The translations under genes were made by a program, and so were the position numbers. From positions 15,002,501 to 15,066,500 of the forward strand of contig NC_092672.1 of NCBI RefSeq assembly GCF_964355755.1: a DNA stretch of 64,000 nt, in the 5' to 3' direction. This document shows, piece by piece, positions 34,405-45,639 of this stretch; the first letter of the stretch is position 1, and every line of letters starts with the position of its first letter. The DNA is from Antedon mediterranea. Taxonomy: Eukaryota; Echinodermata; Crinoidea; Comatulida; Antedonidae. Below the pieces are notes generated by a model. The model was not told the DNA's origin, did no database searches, and saw only the letters and a program-made list of their open reading frames with translations.

Positions 34405-35796
34405 TTAAACATAAACAGATTTACTGCGATAAGTAGCAGTCGCTGCATCATTTATACTTCCACCATATATAATATCACTTCCTTTACTACTATTTCCACC
34501 AACCTCAGTATAGCTATGTTCATTTGACTCTGGAGATACCTGTATACCAACAGAAATACGCCATTGCTCTACATGGTCCGGTGTAGGTAAAGGCGGACGT
34601 ATGCTATCTTTTGGCTCAAAATATATATCGGGTTGTGCTATTTGTGTTCCAGTTATATCTATATTTGGTTGAAATAAACAATTTCTTAAGTATCTATAAT
34701 ACATTGGTAGAATAATTATAAGAATGATAAGCACAGAACATCCACCAGCAGCAGCAATAATGATTGCTAGTGTTAGTTCATCTATAGGTGATTTAGGGTG
34801 TTCGGTTGCAGGTGGTAGAATGGTTGGTGGTGGTGATTGCTTCAATACTCTTAATACTGCTGTACTGCTTCCACTTCCAACATCATTTGTGACAATACAT
34901 GTCAAACTTGATCCATTGTTTGCCTTACTCGGTTTCTTGATGCGTAAAATCTGCTCACTATCAGGTTCAACTTTATATTCATCCTTTCTTAGCTTTGGGG
35001 AAAATTTCCAAATGTATGTTACTCGATTTGGATTTGATACATGACGACATATAAATATAGCTTCTTTATTTTCATAAACCTCATCAGGCTTAAAAATACT
35101 TACATTTGGCTTAAATTGAATGTTTAATAAACCTGTTGTTTTGTTTCGTCCTTCTGATAGTATTGAATTACTTAAATGACAACGAAATGATTTTGAATTG
35201 TCCTCCACTTGGGCAATAAATTTGTATTTTATTTTTTGGTAACTGTCATCTGCATCATAAGCATTGAGCTTTTCTCCATCTTGGTATAATGTCAATGTAC
35301 TTACAGAATTTTCAGTTTTTTCTGTAAAACACGTAATTTCAATTTGACTCCCTGCCTGATATTTTTCTTTCAAAGGTTCAAATGCAGGATATTGCAACCC
35401 TGGTAATTGTTTAATTTTCAATGTTGTAGGCAGAGATTCGATAATAATGTTGCCTTCATTATCTAACAAGACGCATGTATATTTGTATTCACCATCTGTA
35501 CGTTCCACATTTTCTATTATTAAATTATAGGAATCAATGACTCCGTCTTGCAAAACAGTATAAAAACGATCGTTATTATTTTTACCAAGCACAATTGTTT
35601 TTCCATCTCTTTGCCAAGCAGGCGTCTGTAACACTTTATCACGGTTCTTAAAGGAACACGTAATATAAGCTCTTCCATTCTCATTTGCATCAACCTCTGG
35701 TACGAACCCACCTAAGAAACCAACTTTCATCGATTTTCCTAGATGAATTAAAACTAGAAAATACAGAAAAATTGTTGATGAGCCTTGCACATACAT
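34405..35796 (-). CDS. Single-exon type I membrane protein with three Ig-like domains
   Basis: The frame is open for 463 codons. The first ATG is at 35796; an in-frame TGA lies about 50 bases upstream, and codons before the ATG contain no other Met, so this start is preferred. Residues 1-22 form a signal peptide (MYVQ then a hydrophobic FLYFLVLIHLG core). Three Ig-like domains follow, with cysteine pairs near 47/108, 156/206 and 250/300; domain 1 has the core Trp at 61 and a DGEYKYTC tyrosine corner (V-type), domain 3 has Trp 263. N-glycosylation sequons lie near 218, 231 and 294. A proline-rich stalk precedes a helix at about 341-363 and a ~100-residue tail with PPLPTP, several tyrosines (IYFEP, SYTEV, IIYGG) and a C-terminal VYV that fits a class II PDZ ligand. 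Surface receptor or adhesion role is inferred from architecture; no ortholog is recognised. The lack of introns is unusual for this type of gene and suggests a retrogene or lineage-specific family. Confidence 0.85.
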   Translation of the reverse strand: MYVQGSSTIFLYFLVLIHLGKSMKVGFLGGFVPEVDANENGRAYITCSFKNRDKVLQTPAWQRDGKTIVLGKNNNDRFYTVLQDGVIDSYNLIIENVERTDGEYKYTCVLLDNEGNIIIESLPTTLKIKQLPGLQYPAFEPLKEKYQAGSQIEITCFTEKTENSVSTLTLYQDGEKLNAYDADDSYQKIKYKFIAQVEDNSKSFRCHLSNSILSEGRNKTTGLLNIQFKPNVSIFKPDEVYENKEAIFICRHVSNPNRVTYIWKFSPKLRKDEYKVEPDSEQILRIKKPSKANNGSSLTCIVTNDVGSGSSTAVLRVLKQSPPPTILPPATEHPKSPIDELTLAIIIAAAGGCSVLIILIIILPMYYRYLRNCLFQPNIDITGTQIAQPDIYFEPKDSIRPPLPTPDHVEQWRISVGIQVSPESNEHSYTEVGGNSSKGSDIIYGGSINDAATATYRSKSVYV

Positions 35797-36469
35797 GTTG
35801 TTAGAAGTGCACAATTTTGATTTTGAAAAATATCAAACATATTGAGAAGATGTGCAGTAGCAGAAAGCAGTATACCATAGATGTAATTTCAAAAATGTAT
35901 TCAGTAATCCTTGCCATTTTCCATGTACAGAATACAGTCAATACTAGGTTGTGTACTATGTCAACTAAATCTACTAGCTTTTCACATAATCAGTTGTGAA
36001 TATTCTGAGTGGACTCTTCCATTAGCTTCTTAGGTATTAACCTAAATTATTAACTCCAATACTGTAATATGCAAATGCATTCAACTGTAAATTCCAAAAC
36101 AATTGATTGTGTTTCGTTTGATAAATTTGTTTTCTTTCGTTTCATATTGGATCTTACACCTACTGTTCTTCAATTAAAACACAGGCTATTATTATACAGG
36201 ACCGTTCAAAAATAACTCTGCGCAGCAGGATTAGTCTCTTAAACAGAACATAATTAACATATTATCTGAAATACATGAAGATTTGCGATGGGATTCAAAC
36301 CAGTACAAAACCTATGGATTAGCTTAAAAAATATGGTGGTAAAAGCTTGATCATAAATAAAAGCTTTTAATTATTAATTTTTGTTTTATACCATGAGTTT
36401 AAAGAATTGAACAAATGCTATTTATACTGTTAATATATATAAATATATATAGATAGATGAGGGCATATC
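35797..36469. other. Region upstream of the Ig gene
   Basis: Presumed 5' flank of the minus-strand Ig gene. No clear TATA box, CpG cluster or splice signals were found by eye. Confidence 0.4.
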
Positions 36470-36690
36470 AATTGATTTCTGGTGCGTGTGCGTACAATTG
36501 AGGGACTAGTGCTGTTCCGCCTTACCTAACTATACCATGAAAGCCCAGTGGTCTAATGGACAACTTCATATCAAGCAGAAGGTCTGGGTTCGAATCTCGG
36601 TTGGGCGACTTTTTCTCATTCTCACAGATTTCCTCATCTTATCGTTTCAAATTAATTAATTAAATTTCAGTATATCACCAGGCAGTGGGT
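36470..36690 (+). mobile_element. tRNA-derived SINE, copy D with 5' leader
   Basis: Leader ctggtgcgtgtgcgtacaat then gagggactagtgctgttccg; tRNA-like head at 36543-36606 (gcccagtggtctaatgg ... gggttcgaatctcggttggg) with several deleted bases; body gactttttctcattctca, tttcctcatcttatcgtttc, aattaattaatta. Same order as copies A and C. Confidence 0.7.
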
Positions 36691-36696
36691 TTGAAC

Positions 36697-36735
36697 TATA
36701 CCATGGAAGCCCCAGTGGTCTAAATGTTAGGACAT
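36697..36735 (+). mobile_element. SINE head fragment, copy E
   Basis: tataccatggaagccccagt then ggtctaaatgttagg equals the start of the SINE head in copies C and D, then breaks off. Confidence 0.6.
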
Positions 36736-36780
36736 TGATGAAGCGCGATATCCGAAGAGATAGTGTCATATATAAAAACA

Positions 36781-36885
36781 CATCAGGCAAAGAACAATAA
36801 TTCTAAACCGCCAGGTGAAATACTGAAATTTTAATTAATTAATTTGAAACGATAAGATGAAGAAATCTGTGAGAATATTTTAATT
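36781..36885 (-). mobile_element. SINE 3' body, copy F
   Basis: catcaggcaaagaacaataa, ttctaaaccgccaggtgaaa, and aacgataagatgaagaaatc are the inverse of the copy C tail (8440-8515). Confidence 0.65.
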
Positions 36886-37017
36886 AATTTGTTATTTCAT
36901 ATGCATCCAACATTGAGTAACTTGCCAATTACAGATAAATAAACTATTTAATAATTTATCGTGCTTATAAACTACGACTCATTTGATGCTTAGGAAGTAG
37001 AGTTGGAAGAGTCGTGA

Positions 37018-37105
37018 GTTACAACCATGGCATTAGGTCAAGATTGAACCCATGACTTTGGGATTGAAAGGTAAGAAATATTAACCACCAAGCTACAGCT
37101 CCACT
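37018..37105 (-). mobile_element. Second tRNA-like SINE head, minus strand
   Basis: On the minus strand ggagctgtagcttggtggtt has an A-box form, and about 40 bases later catgggttcaatcttgacc has a B-box form; between them lies a possible anticodon arm. The head differs from the 8347 family. Confidence 0.5.
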
Positions 37106-37435
37106 ACATATATATTACCTTATACTGTAACCATAGTACAGGGGGCGGATCAAGCATCTTAAAATAGGTGGGGGGAAGGGGGCGTATATCTTTTGCTAGA
37201 GAAGCGAGCAAACCTTGGCTGGGGGTCAGGGGCCACCAAGAGCCCTCGGTTTGACATTCCAGAACATTGTAAGTCGATGTACAAAATCTCATATTGTCAT
37301 TCTCCAAAACACTCTAAAGCCTGTTGTCCAGTTGACATTGAATTGCAGCGATTAGTAGATGGCTGTTACTGTAGTGTACTAGTAGTACTGTAGTAAGTAG
37401 TTGCGTTGAATTGCGTTGGTTCTATAAGACTGTAC

Positions 37436-39075
37436 CAGTGGTGGCGCCAGCGGGGAGGGGGGGGGGGGCTACGGGGGCTCCGGGGGCTCTAGCCCCCTCG
37501 TCGGGGAGCCTAGCCCCCCCCCGTCGGGGAACACGGGTACTTTTTGTCGGGGAATATAATATACAGTAAAAAGCGTTCGCGTTCACTTCGTAGCTAGCTT
37601 CATTCAGCGCCTAGAAAACCAAGACGTTTCATTGACCGTGAGAGTACGTCAGAGTGATATTATGCACTTTATATGCATTCATTATTGCCAGCGATCTAAC
37701 TTACTACTAAACAATAGTTAGGTTCGCACTTGTCTGGCGGTATCCCTTTGTACGAATCGTTAAACGTTGGGTCGAGACGCGTAATATCAAGTTCCATCCA
37801 GGGACCAAAATGTGTAATGTAGTTATTTTCCAGGCGAAGTTTACCGACGGTTACCGAAGGGAACACGGGTACTTTTTGTCGGGGAATATAATATACAGTA
37901 AAAAGCGTTCGCGTTCACTTCGTAGCTAGCTTCAGCGCCTAGAAAACCGCGACGTTACATTGACTGTGAGAGTACGTCAGAGTGATATTATGCACTTTAT
38001 ATGCATCCATTATTTGCCAGCGATCTAACTTACTACTAAACAATAGCTAGGTTCGCACTTGTCTGGCGGTATCCCTTTGTACGAATCGTTCAACGTTGGG
38101 TCGAGACGCGTGATATCATGTTCCATCCAGGGACCAAAAATGTGTACTGTAGTTATTTTCCAGGCGAAGTTACTGACGGTTACGTCGTGTACTGCGTCGA
38201 CGTACGCTACACTTACAGCAAAAACGAATTATGTTAATTGTTCGTATGTTCACCAATTTTTTAATTTACAAGTAACCTTCTGTACCGTGGGGAACCTAAA
38301 ATAAATTTTTCATCCATTACTAAACAAAAAAACATGCCATTTTCGCTTAGCCAACATCTTATTATAGCTAAGTTATTACATCAATGTCCTGTATGTCATG
38401 AATTTCTCACCACTCGGAAGTCCAGATGGTACGCACGCATACACTTGGGAGGAATAAACTTATTTCCCCGACTGAAAAAGGTCTACGCTTGCGGTTTTTA
38501 AGCCTCTAGGCCTGATGTTTCCAAAGTATAAAATGCAATTTTTTGAAGACCTGCAGCTCTAGTTTTAAACAGTTTCTTAGCTCAGCCCCAACAATAAAGC
38601 TGGTCATTTTCGAAGTACGAGAAGTGCATTTTCCGGGACCTAACATCTCTATTTTTAAAACATTTCTTAGCTCAGTCACAATCATGATAGGGACTTATAT
38701 ATTTTGTTTCATGTTTTGAAGTATAATAAGTCCAATTTCCGGGACCTCCAACTCTATTTTTCTAAATTTTCTTTGAACTTTTATTTTTTAAATTGAAAAA
38801 TATGGATTGAAACAGTCATCGCGCATCGTTTTTTTGCACACAGTATTTTATTTATGCATTATAAAAAATGGAAAAAATGGCTACCCTAAATCTGATTAAA
38901 ATGACCTCAAATGACGCTAGAACGCGTTGCTTCCGGGGGGCTTCGCCCCCTGGACACCCACCGGGGGCCCTTGGCGGCCCTCTGGCCCCCAGCCTAGTAA
39001 TGCTAGCTTCGCTCGCATAGCCCCCTCGTCGGGGAATGTAGCCCCCGCGTCGGGAAGATCCTGGCGCCACCCCTG
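37436..39075. mobile_element. Complete hAT-like non-autonomous element, 8-bp duplication
   Basis: Ends CAGTGGTGGCGCCAG and CTGGCGCCACCCCTG are inverted repeats. GACTGTAC flanks both sides (37428-37435 and 39076-39083), an 8-bp target duplication diagnostic of hAT insertion. It is 1640 bp long with G-rich ends containing repeated cgtcggggaa phrases. It includes a 332-bp tandem duplication (37528-38190). No transposase frame. Fragments lie at 10125-10551, 21855-22370 and 25225-25530. Confidence 0.9.
37528..38190 (+). repeat. 332-bp tandem duplication inside the hAT-like element
   Basis: Two direct copies starting gaacacgggtactttttgtc (37529 and 37861), highly similar through ttatgcactttatatgcat, gtctggcggtatccctttgt and attttccaggcgaagtt. 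A few substitutions and short indels separate them. Confidence 0.9.
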
Positions 39076-39164
39076 GACTGTACTATGTTGTTCGGTTAAA
39101 AAAAGGAAATGCAGCAGATTTGTTGTTACCGCTGTTTACAGCTAGGTCTATAAAACTAGTGAAT

Positions 39165-39275
39165 ATTAGGCCTACCATCCACAAGAGGACATTCGACAAG
39201 AGCTACTTAGGTAGTGCATTGTTTTTCTTTTTTTATCAACATAAAATGTACGAGGAATGACCTGGTTTAATGCAT
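39165..39275 (+). repeat. Dispersed repeat R1, copy 2
   Basis: gagctacttaggtagtgcat through aatgacctggtttaatgc matches 11565-11705 and 59198-59345 with a deletion. Bases 39276-40711 that follow hold only a loose run of cacctcacagacacttctt-like phrases (40555-40680) and no recognised gene. Confidence 0.65.
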
Positions 39276-40711
39276 ATAGTCCTGTAAAGATCAGTCAAAA
39301 ATAGGGTGAACCTGGAAGAATTGAAACAGTTTTTTGTCTGGTAAATATTGTTCAAATGAACATCGTATCCAAAGTTTACCAAATTCCGACATAGGGAAGT
39401 GGGTCAATTAGCATAAATTCAAAATGGCAGCCATTTGCTATTTGAAGCCCCATATCTCCGCTGCCAGAGGTTTTTCTAGTTAGAAACTGCCACCGCCAGC
39501 ATTTTTAGCCAATTTCGACGTTTTTATTAAAGCTGATTGAAACTATGTATGTGATCTGATTGCTATTTAATTTAGACTAAAATAATCCTAAGATATTTTA
39601 GCTTTACAATGGTACCAAGAACGATTTTCAAATAAAATGTAAATATGTAAATTGTAATAGTAAAATAAAAGTAACCCACTTTTTTAGTGTTTCGTAGTTT
39701 CGCGCAAAAAAGTTGAGATATTTGCGTTTTGTGCAAGACATACAATATGAAAATATCGCCCGGTGAGATCAACAAACAAAGTAAATGTTACTTACACGGC
39801 ATTGATAAACAAGTTGTTACTATCTAAAAATGTATTAAATTTTATAAATCATAAATTTTACGTCAAAATTTCGCCAAAATCCACATAGTAAAGACACCAG
39901 GCCTTGTCAACCCGGCCTGAAGTTGGTCCAGAATCGTTTTGCACCTAGGCCTAGCCTAGTACACTAGACTAGTAAACTGATGATAATATCCATACCATTT
40001 CCAAACAGGTCTGTTGTGTGAAAATCGGTCACTTAGTGTAATGTAATGATATAGATTTGTTAAGGTTGTAGGATTGTGAGCCATATCGATAACAGTATTT
40101 GACGCAGATACAAAATGTTCTATCTAGAACTATAATAACTTTATTGTAATAAACTATACAAAGTACACATCTACACAGTAGGAATAAATATGGAAGAGTG
40201 ATTCACATAGAAGAATGTTATCTATCTTAAGGAGTGAGCAAAGCAATGATGGATTGCTTTGTGGTCTGGGGACAGTTCTGGTATATCATCTATTTCTTAG
40301 AACAGGAACTTTAACTTATCATCTATAGGTGAATGACCAGCAGGCTATTGGAAACATCTATTGTACAATGAGAGCACATTTTAGATATTGACAGTTTTAA
40401 GCAGAGATTCGACAGGGCCAATCCATCATTGTAACCCCCAGATAAAATCAATCACTCCCACCCAAACATGCCTGGACAGACTTAGGACCAATCATTAAAC
40501 TCACAGAAGATGTAATAAAATATGCTAATCAACAGAGGCCAAGTTTGAGAATAGCCCGAACACACCTCACAGACACTTCTTAGAGCACACACACCTTAAC
40601 AGACACTTTTTTGAAGACACATCTTACCGACACTTCCTCAGAAGCACATCTACAGCCACACCTCACTTGCAGCATCACTTATACTTTGTTCCTGTTTCGA
40701 ATGTAACAATT

Positions 40712-41540
40712 GCTTTTTTCATTCAAGTAGACATATCGTGTCAAATTTTTACTTTTACAAAAGAAAAACTGTTTACAAGTTGTCTGTGGTTATAGTTTTC
40801 ATCCATATGCGCCATATTTTAAAATCTGAATGAATCGATAGTTGACAACTTTCGATAAACAATAATTGATATAGCGACACACATCAAATGACAGCATGCT
40901 TGATTGGCATTTCGAGCGTGTTCACTTTCCAATTAATTTAACATGTCTCTCAAACATAGCAGAGGGAAAATAATATTTTATCACAACCCCGCGCCTCGAT
41001 CCGGTAGACCTGAGAGATGGAAACTCCCTCTTTACTGTTAGCAAGTAGGGGGACGATTCTGCCCTGAGAGGATTCGGCCTTGTGGTGATTCGGTCTCAAT
41101 AACACATGGTTTCATCAGCAATGGACAGACTTCTCTCAGAAGTTCGATCTGGCGGTGAATAAAAGGTTACTGATATGCCGATCAAATAACATGCCGCAAA
41201 GAAAAAAATTTCAAGAGAATTCTAGAGTTTTTGTAAAAAAGACTAACGTCCGACAAATAGTTAATATGCTTAGCCCTAACCTAGAGGCCTAACCTAGAGG
41301 CCTAACCTAGAGGCCTAACCTAGAGGCCTAACCTAGAGGCCTAACCTAGAGCCCTAACCTAGAGCCCTAACCTAGAGCCCTAACCTAGAGCCCTAACCTA
41401 GAGGCATAATTTAATCAATTTTGATATAATAATAATTAGTGTAATATTTATAATGATACACTATTCCTGTTTTAGTAGGTTAGGTATATACAAACGATTT
41501 TTGTTGTTTATTGTTGTCCATGTACGTACTAATAAACCTC
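40712..41540 (+). repeat. Dispersed repeat R3, copy 2 (Harbinger-free)
   Basis: Collinear with 26165-28027 but lacks the insertion at 26783-27851; the uninterrupted site reads gttaatatgcttagccc near 41262-41278. It contains a 13-bp array absent from copy 1. Bases 41541-42590 have no recognised feature. Confidence 0.8.
41274..41405 (+). repeat. 13-bp tandem array (cctaacctagagg)
   Basis: About ten units. The first units carry ...gaggcctaac and the later ones ...gagccctaac, again in blocks. The R3 copy 1 has a single ccctaacctaga at the same place, so the array grew after the copies separated. Confidence 0.9.
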
Positions 41541-42599
41541 TAGAACTATAACTGCTGCTTGATTAGCTTCTGAATGAGTAGACCTCTTGGGACATAGCTG
41601 GCTGAAGCAGCAATGTGAAAAAGGGTTAGAAGCATGCAATTTTGTATAGCAACTCCTATCGGAAATTTGCAACTTAAAAAAAAATGAAATTTGACGTTTG
41701 ACCTAGTAGTAAACATTATTTAGTTGCGTTAATAGAGAGAGCCCTCTGTTGTTAAATAAAGGTGTGTTGGCCATTGTGTCTCCATGTGTTTATTAACCCA
41801 CTGGAGATAGGCAAAATCAGTGAGTACAGAAAAGAAGATGAACAATTTTAATATTACAGTACCTGGAAAGGTTATAACAATTTTTCATGGCAACACTATC
41901 ACAGCTGAACGAGCAGTGATATTTTCATAATGGTCATAGGACTGAAGCCATATGTTCTGCTGAAAAATATCACCGGAAACGCCAAGTAACAAGACATGTA
42001 TTTGATGATTTAAAAAAGTCAAAAGTGAAACTTGCAAATCAGGCCTATTTTCTACCAAACATAGGCTGATGTTTTCAATGTTGGCCATATAAGACCAATT
42101 TCTAAGCATCTTAGTATGCGCTCTATTTTTCAAAATGTTCTTTTGGGGGTTGGGGGATGCGAAAAACAGTGGTGTTTGTCTAATTCTTGATTAATATTAA
42201 TATTTGCTAAAAAGGCAATCACGAAGTGCCCCTTTTAAGAAGAAAAGAACCCCCCTGTTAAAATCTTGTCTACGGGCCTGTAAAACAGACTACTGTAGGA
42301 TGAAAAGTTATATATAAATTATTTTTCATTATGTAGATGAGTTTCCAATAACAGCATGACATTCGTAAAGCAACCCTTTAAGGATCCATTGTTAGCCAAG
42401 GTGTATTATATTGTAAATGGTTGGTATGGTATACAACCCTATTTTTACGTAGAAATAAATCTGTATATAAAGGATGCATACTTGTGGGGTTTTCAGGTTA
42501 TAATTCTTGAAACACACAAGGTTGTTGAAAGAACTTCACGATCAATATCTGGGTATCTGCTGAGTCAAGAGTCTGGCTAGAAGCTACCATGGTGGCCAT

Positions 42600-43010
42600 G
42601 GTTAAGATAACAATATTCAAAGTGGAATCTTTCTATAAATGACATGTGAAAGATGTTATAGTGAAATTGAAAATGAAAAACATTTGTTATTTTCATGTAA
42701 TAAGATTAAACCCATATGGATTGTATTTAAGTTTTTGATCTTGAACTGTTTTGTAGAAAAGATTGATATAACATGGCGTAAAATGTTAAAGGATCGGAAA
42801 CAAAAACAGTAAATGAACTTACTTCAATATTTACTTTTTGCATTTATAAATCGTGAAAAGAAAAGAAACAAAATCAGGAATCAAAAATAATTTGGAGATT
42901 ATTTTGTTATGAATTAAAGCATTTATTAACAAATGAATTTATGCATAATTTACATAAGACCATGGATGGAGTAATGATAAGACTCAGAAGAAATGAACGA
43001 ATAATTTAAA
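42600..43010 (+). pseudogene. LINE ORF2 C-terminal (CxxC-H-C) remnant
   Basis: A plus-strand frame around 42635-42820 gives CERCYSEIENEKHLLFSCN, then KIKPIWIVFKF, matching the cysteine/histidine knuckle and following W/F segment at the C-terminus of L1-type LINE polyproteins. Downstream frames are broken. The 74-codon frame just upstream (42356-42580) was not recognised and may be part of the same remnant. Confidence 0.6.
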
Positions 43011-43591
43011 AGATAAACTATTAAAACTATCAAAAGACTTGATGGTAATAATGTAATTATTTTATTGATTCCTTTTTTTTCTTACCTTATCATAATGGAT
43101 TTATTTTAACGTAAACTCTGTTTTTAGGCATCAGTTATACTTTTTAAGATGACAATTATTCAAATACCGTATATTTCGGTGTATAAGACGCACTTTTGAC
43201 ACGCAAATTTGACCTATAAATTTTGGGTGCGTCTTATACACAGGTAACTTCCTCACGCACCCTTAAAAAGCTAGTTAACCGGTTGTACAGTAGCCTCAAT
43301 AACTAGCTAGTAGGAGGCCTAGCCTACCTAGCCTATTAAGAATAGTGTACTACTCTGCAATGTAGGCCTAGTAGTTACTCCTGTATAATCAAAGTTGATC
43401 ACCACATTGTGGTAAAAAGTTTATTGAATTTTTAATTAAGGTAAATTGTCTTCCTTGACTGTATTAATTAATATTTACAGTAATTGCATGAGATATTCTA
43501 ACCAGGCATATAGTACTCTTAACTCGCGGATTCTAGCATGCAGCATCACAGCACAACACATTTATGGAAGAGTCCATTAATTACGGTGGTG

Positions 43592-44093
43592 TGTAATAAA
43601 TTACCATTCCCTAACATATAGAGTAACATAGTATTTACATGAACATTCTAGAATTAGATGTTTTGATTTAAGAAACCATGTATAATTAATAAGAACAATC
43701 AAGAACATTCCAGAAGTGCTATTAATAGAAACTGTAATCATGTAATAATGAGAAGTATAAGGAATGATCTAGAAGGTTATGAACATATTGTATATAAGGG
43801 GAAGTATGACAATTGTAAGTGGGAGAAGGATTTTGATTGAAGCATTTATTTTGAAGAAGGTTGTTGGATTAGAGGTTGGATTAGAGGTTGGATGTTATAT
43901 TGTAAAGTCATTGTGAAGCTGTTGTTTAAAGTGCTTACTGGATTGTTAAAAGTTGAAGTTGATTGAAATTAAAGCTTTGTTTTTGAGTTATTTTACAACT
44001 TTGTGGATTTTGTGTGTATACTTTTTATGTCACAAGGGAGTTCCTAAAGTATTTTCAACCGCTCGGAAACATACGTGAGAGGAGTTCGTGACA
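43592..44093 (+). mobile_element. Gypsy-type solo LTR
   Basis: 502 bases starting TGTAATAAA and ending GTGACA, flanked by GGTG on both sides (43588-43591, 44094-44097). A TATATAAG box at 43791-43798 and ATTAAAG near 43968 are placed as in a retroviral-type LTR. No internal region remains, as expected after recombination between two LTRs. Orientation is inferred from the TATA box and polyadenylation order. Confidence 0.75.
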
Positions 44094-44301
44094 GGTGTCA
44101 CATTTTAATTACACAATAACTATTTCCCTTGATCACGGTGGTTTATTTTATTACATCTCTATGTCAACAATAACATAATTTTATAATCATGTAGGCAATA
44201 GTTTGTATGTCAAGTGCGATATCTAAAAGAGTGTGTTTTTATTGTGTTAAGTAGCTTCCCCTAATCTCATAATGTATATGGCCAACAGTGCTGGCCAGGC
44301 A

Positions 44302-45240
44302 GCGATTTCTTTTTTCGTACATAAGTTGGGGACCCCCTCATGAAACGTCACAAAATAAACATGAATAATTCATCAGTTAAATTTTCTTGTTCCGTGTGCA
44401 CCCAAGCGTATAGCAACAAGAAGTGATTACAGTTTACACAGTGCGGTACGATTTTAGGCCTATCTCCGCTGTGGTTGCCGCGTGCGATTTCATAATAGAA
44501 TAGCGGCGTTTTTTGTGGATTGTCGAAATAATCAGCCTTTAGTTTATGGTGTTTTTAATATAATTTATTACTAAAGAATTACGTTTCTATTGATACTATT
44601 AGGCCTAATTATTAGTCTCTAAACCATGGAGTAATTCTTTACTCCATGCTCTAAACCCATATGTCTATTCTAGTAGTAGCTGTGTTGGTGTGTGTGACGT
44701 GTGTGTTAGTTAGGTATGACACAGTCCAAGTAAAATAAGTCAGCAAAATTAAACAATAAACATTACACAAAAATACATTTTTTATTCTCGTGGGTCTAAT
44801 CTTCCCATCTCATGTGTTCATATACGCGCATTTTTAAAGTTCCTTTGAGTACATGCATATTGTTTGATAATAAAATAGCAGAATTAAAAAATTACAGTAC
44901 ACAAATTATACACATTCTTTATTCTTGACGTGGGTCTAAGCTTTCTTTGGGCTATGTCCAATTACTACTTAGTTTAATGTCTTGCCTAGCTGTCGATTAG
45001 CCTCGACACATTTTGCATAGTGGACGTGTGTGTGAAGACGAGTGCGCGAAGGCAATCACGTGAATTGACCTAGAATCCTAGGCCTACTGAAAGAATCGTA
45101 TCGCAGTTACGGTGTAATCACTTCTTGTTGCTATACGCTTGGGTGCACACGGAACAACAAATTTAACTGATGAATTATTCATGTTTATTTTGTGAGGTTT
45201 CATGAGGGGTCCCCAACTTATGTACGAAAAAAAAAATCGC
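44302..45240. mobile_element. Mutator-like (MULE) non-autonomous element
   Basis: Terminal inverted repeats of about 130 bases, over 90% identical by eye, start gcgattt and run through aacatgaataattcatcag and gcacccaagcgtatagcaac. The 9-base GGCCAGGCA is duplicated exactly at 44293-44301 and 45241-45249. Long TIRs with a 9-bp duplication are the hallmark of Mutator-type elements; the assignment is from those features only. The 939-bp element has no transposase. Confidence 0.85.
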
Positions 45241-45639
45241 GGCCAGGCAAGGAGCACATGGATAGTGTTCTCCTCTCCAATCTTCCGATGTGTAAAGCAT
45301 GCAAGATCATTTTCATATACCGTATGTGATATTCCTGGTTCATTATCAGCCCAAAAAACTGAACATCATTTGGATTGATTTTATATAATGATCATACACA
45401 CAATAAGAAGGTATATATTTAAATAATATGGAATTAAAGTTACTTTAAAATAGACATAGGCTAGCCCTACCACACAGTGCATCGTAACTGAAAAAATATG
45501 GGGATTTCCCTTTTCATTGAACTTTCAGTTGAAGTAGAGACGGATTAGGATGTAATAATAATATAAAGGCAATCAAACAAAATTATATCATTTGATTCAA
45601 TAAATATTTCTCAAATTTCATTGTTTTATTATTAAAATA

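Noticed and set aside
34724-35044. Plus-strand 106-codon frame
   Set aside because: Antisense shadow of the Ig-domain gene.
35797-35814. Extension of the Ig protein upstream of the ATG
   Set aside because: The six extra codons begin with TTG, not ATG, and the signal peptide reads better from 35796.
41274-41405. Telomeric repeat (CCCTAA-like)
   Set aside because: The unit is 13 bp and includes cctagagg; only part resembles the telomere hexamer, and it arose inside a dispersed repeat.
42356-42580. 74-codon plus-strand frame as a gene
   Set aside because: No recognisable domain; lies directly upstream of a LINE C-terminal remnant and may be part of it.
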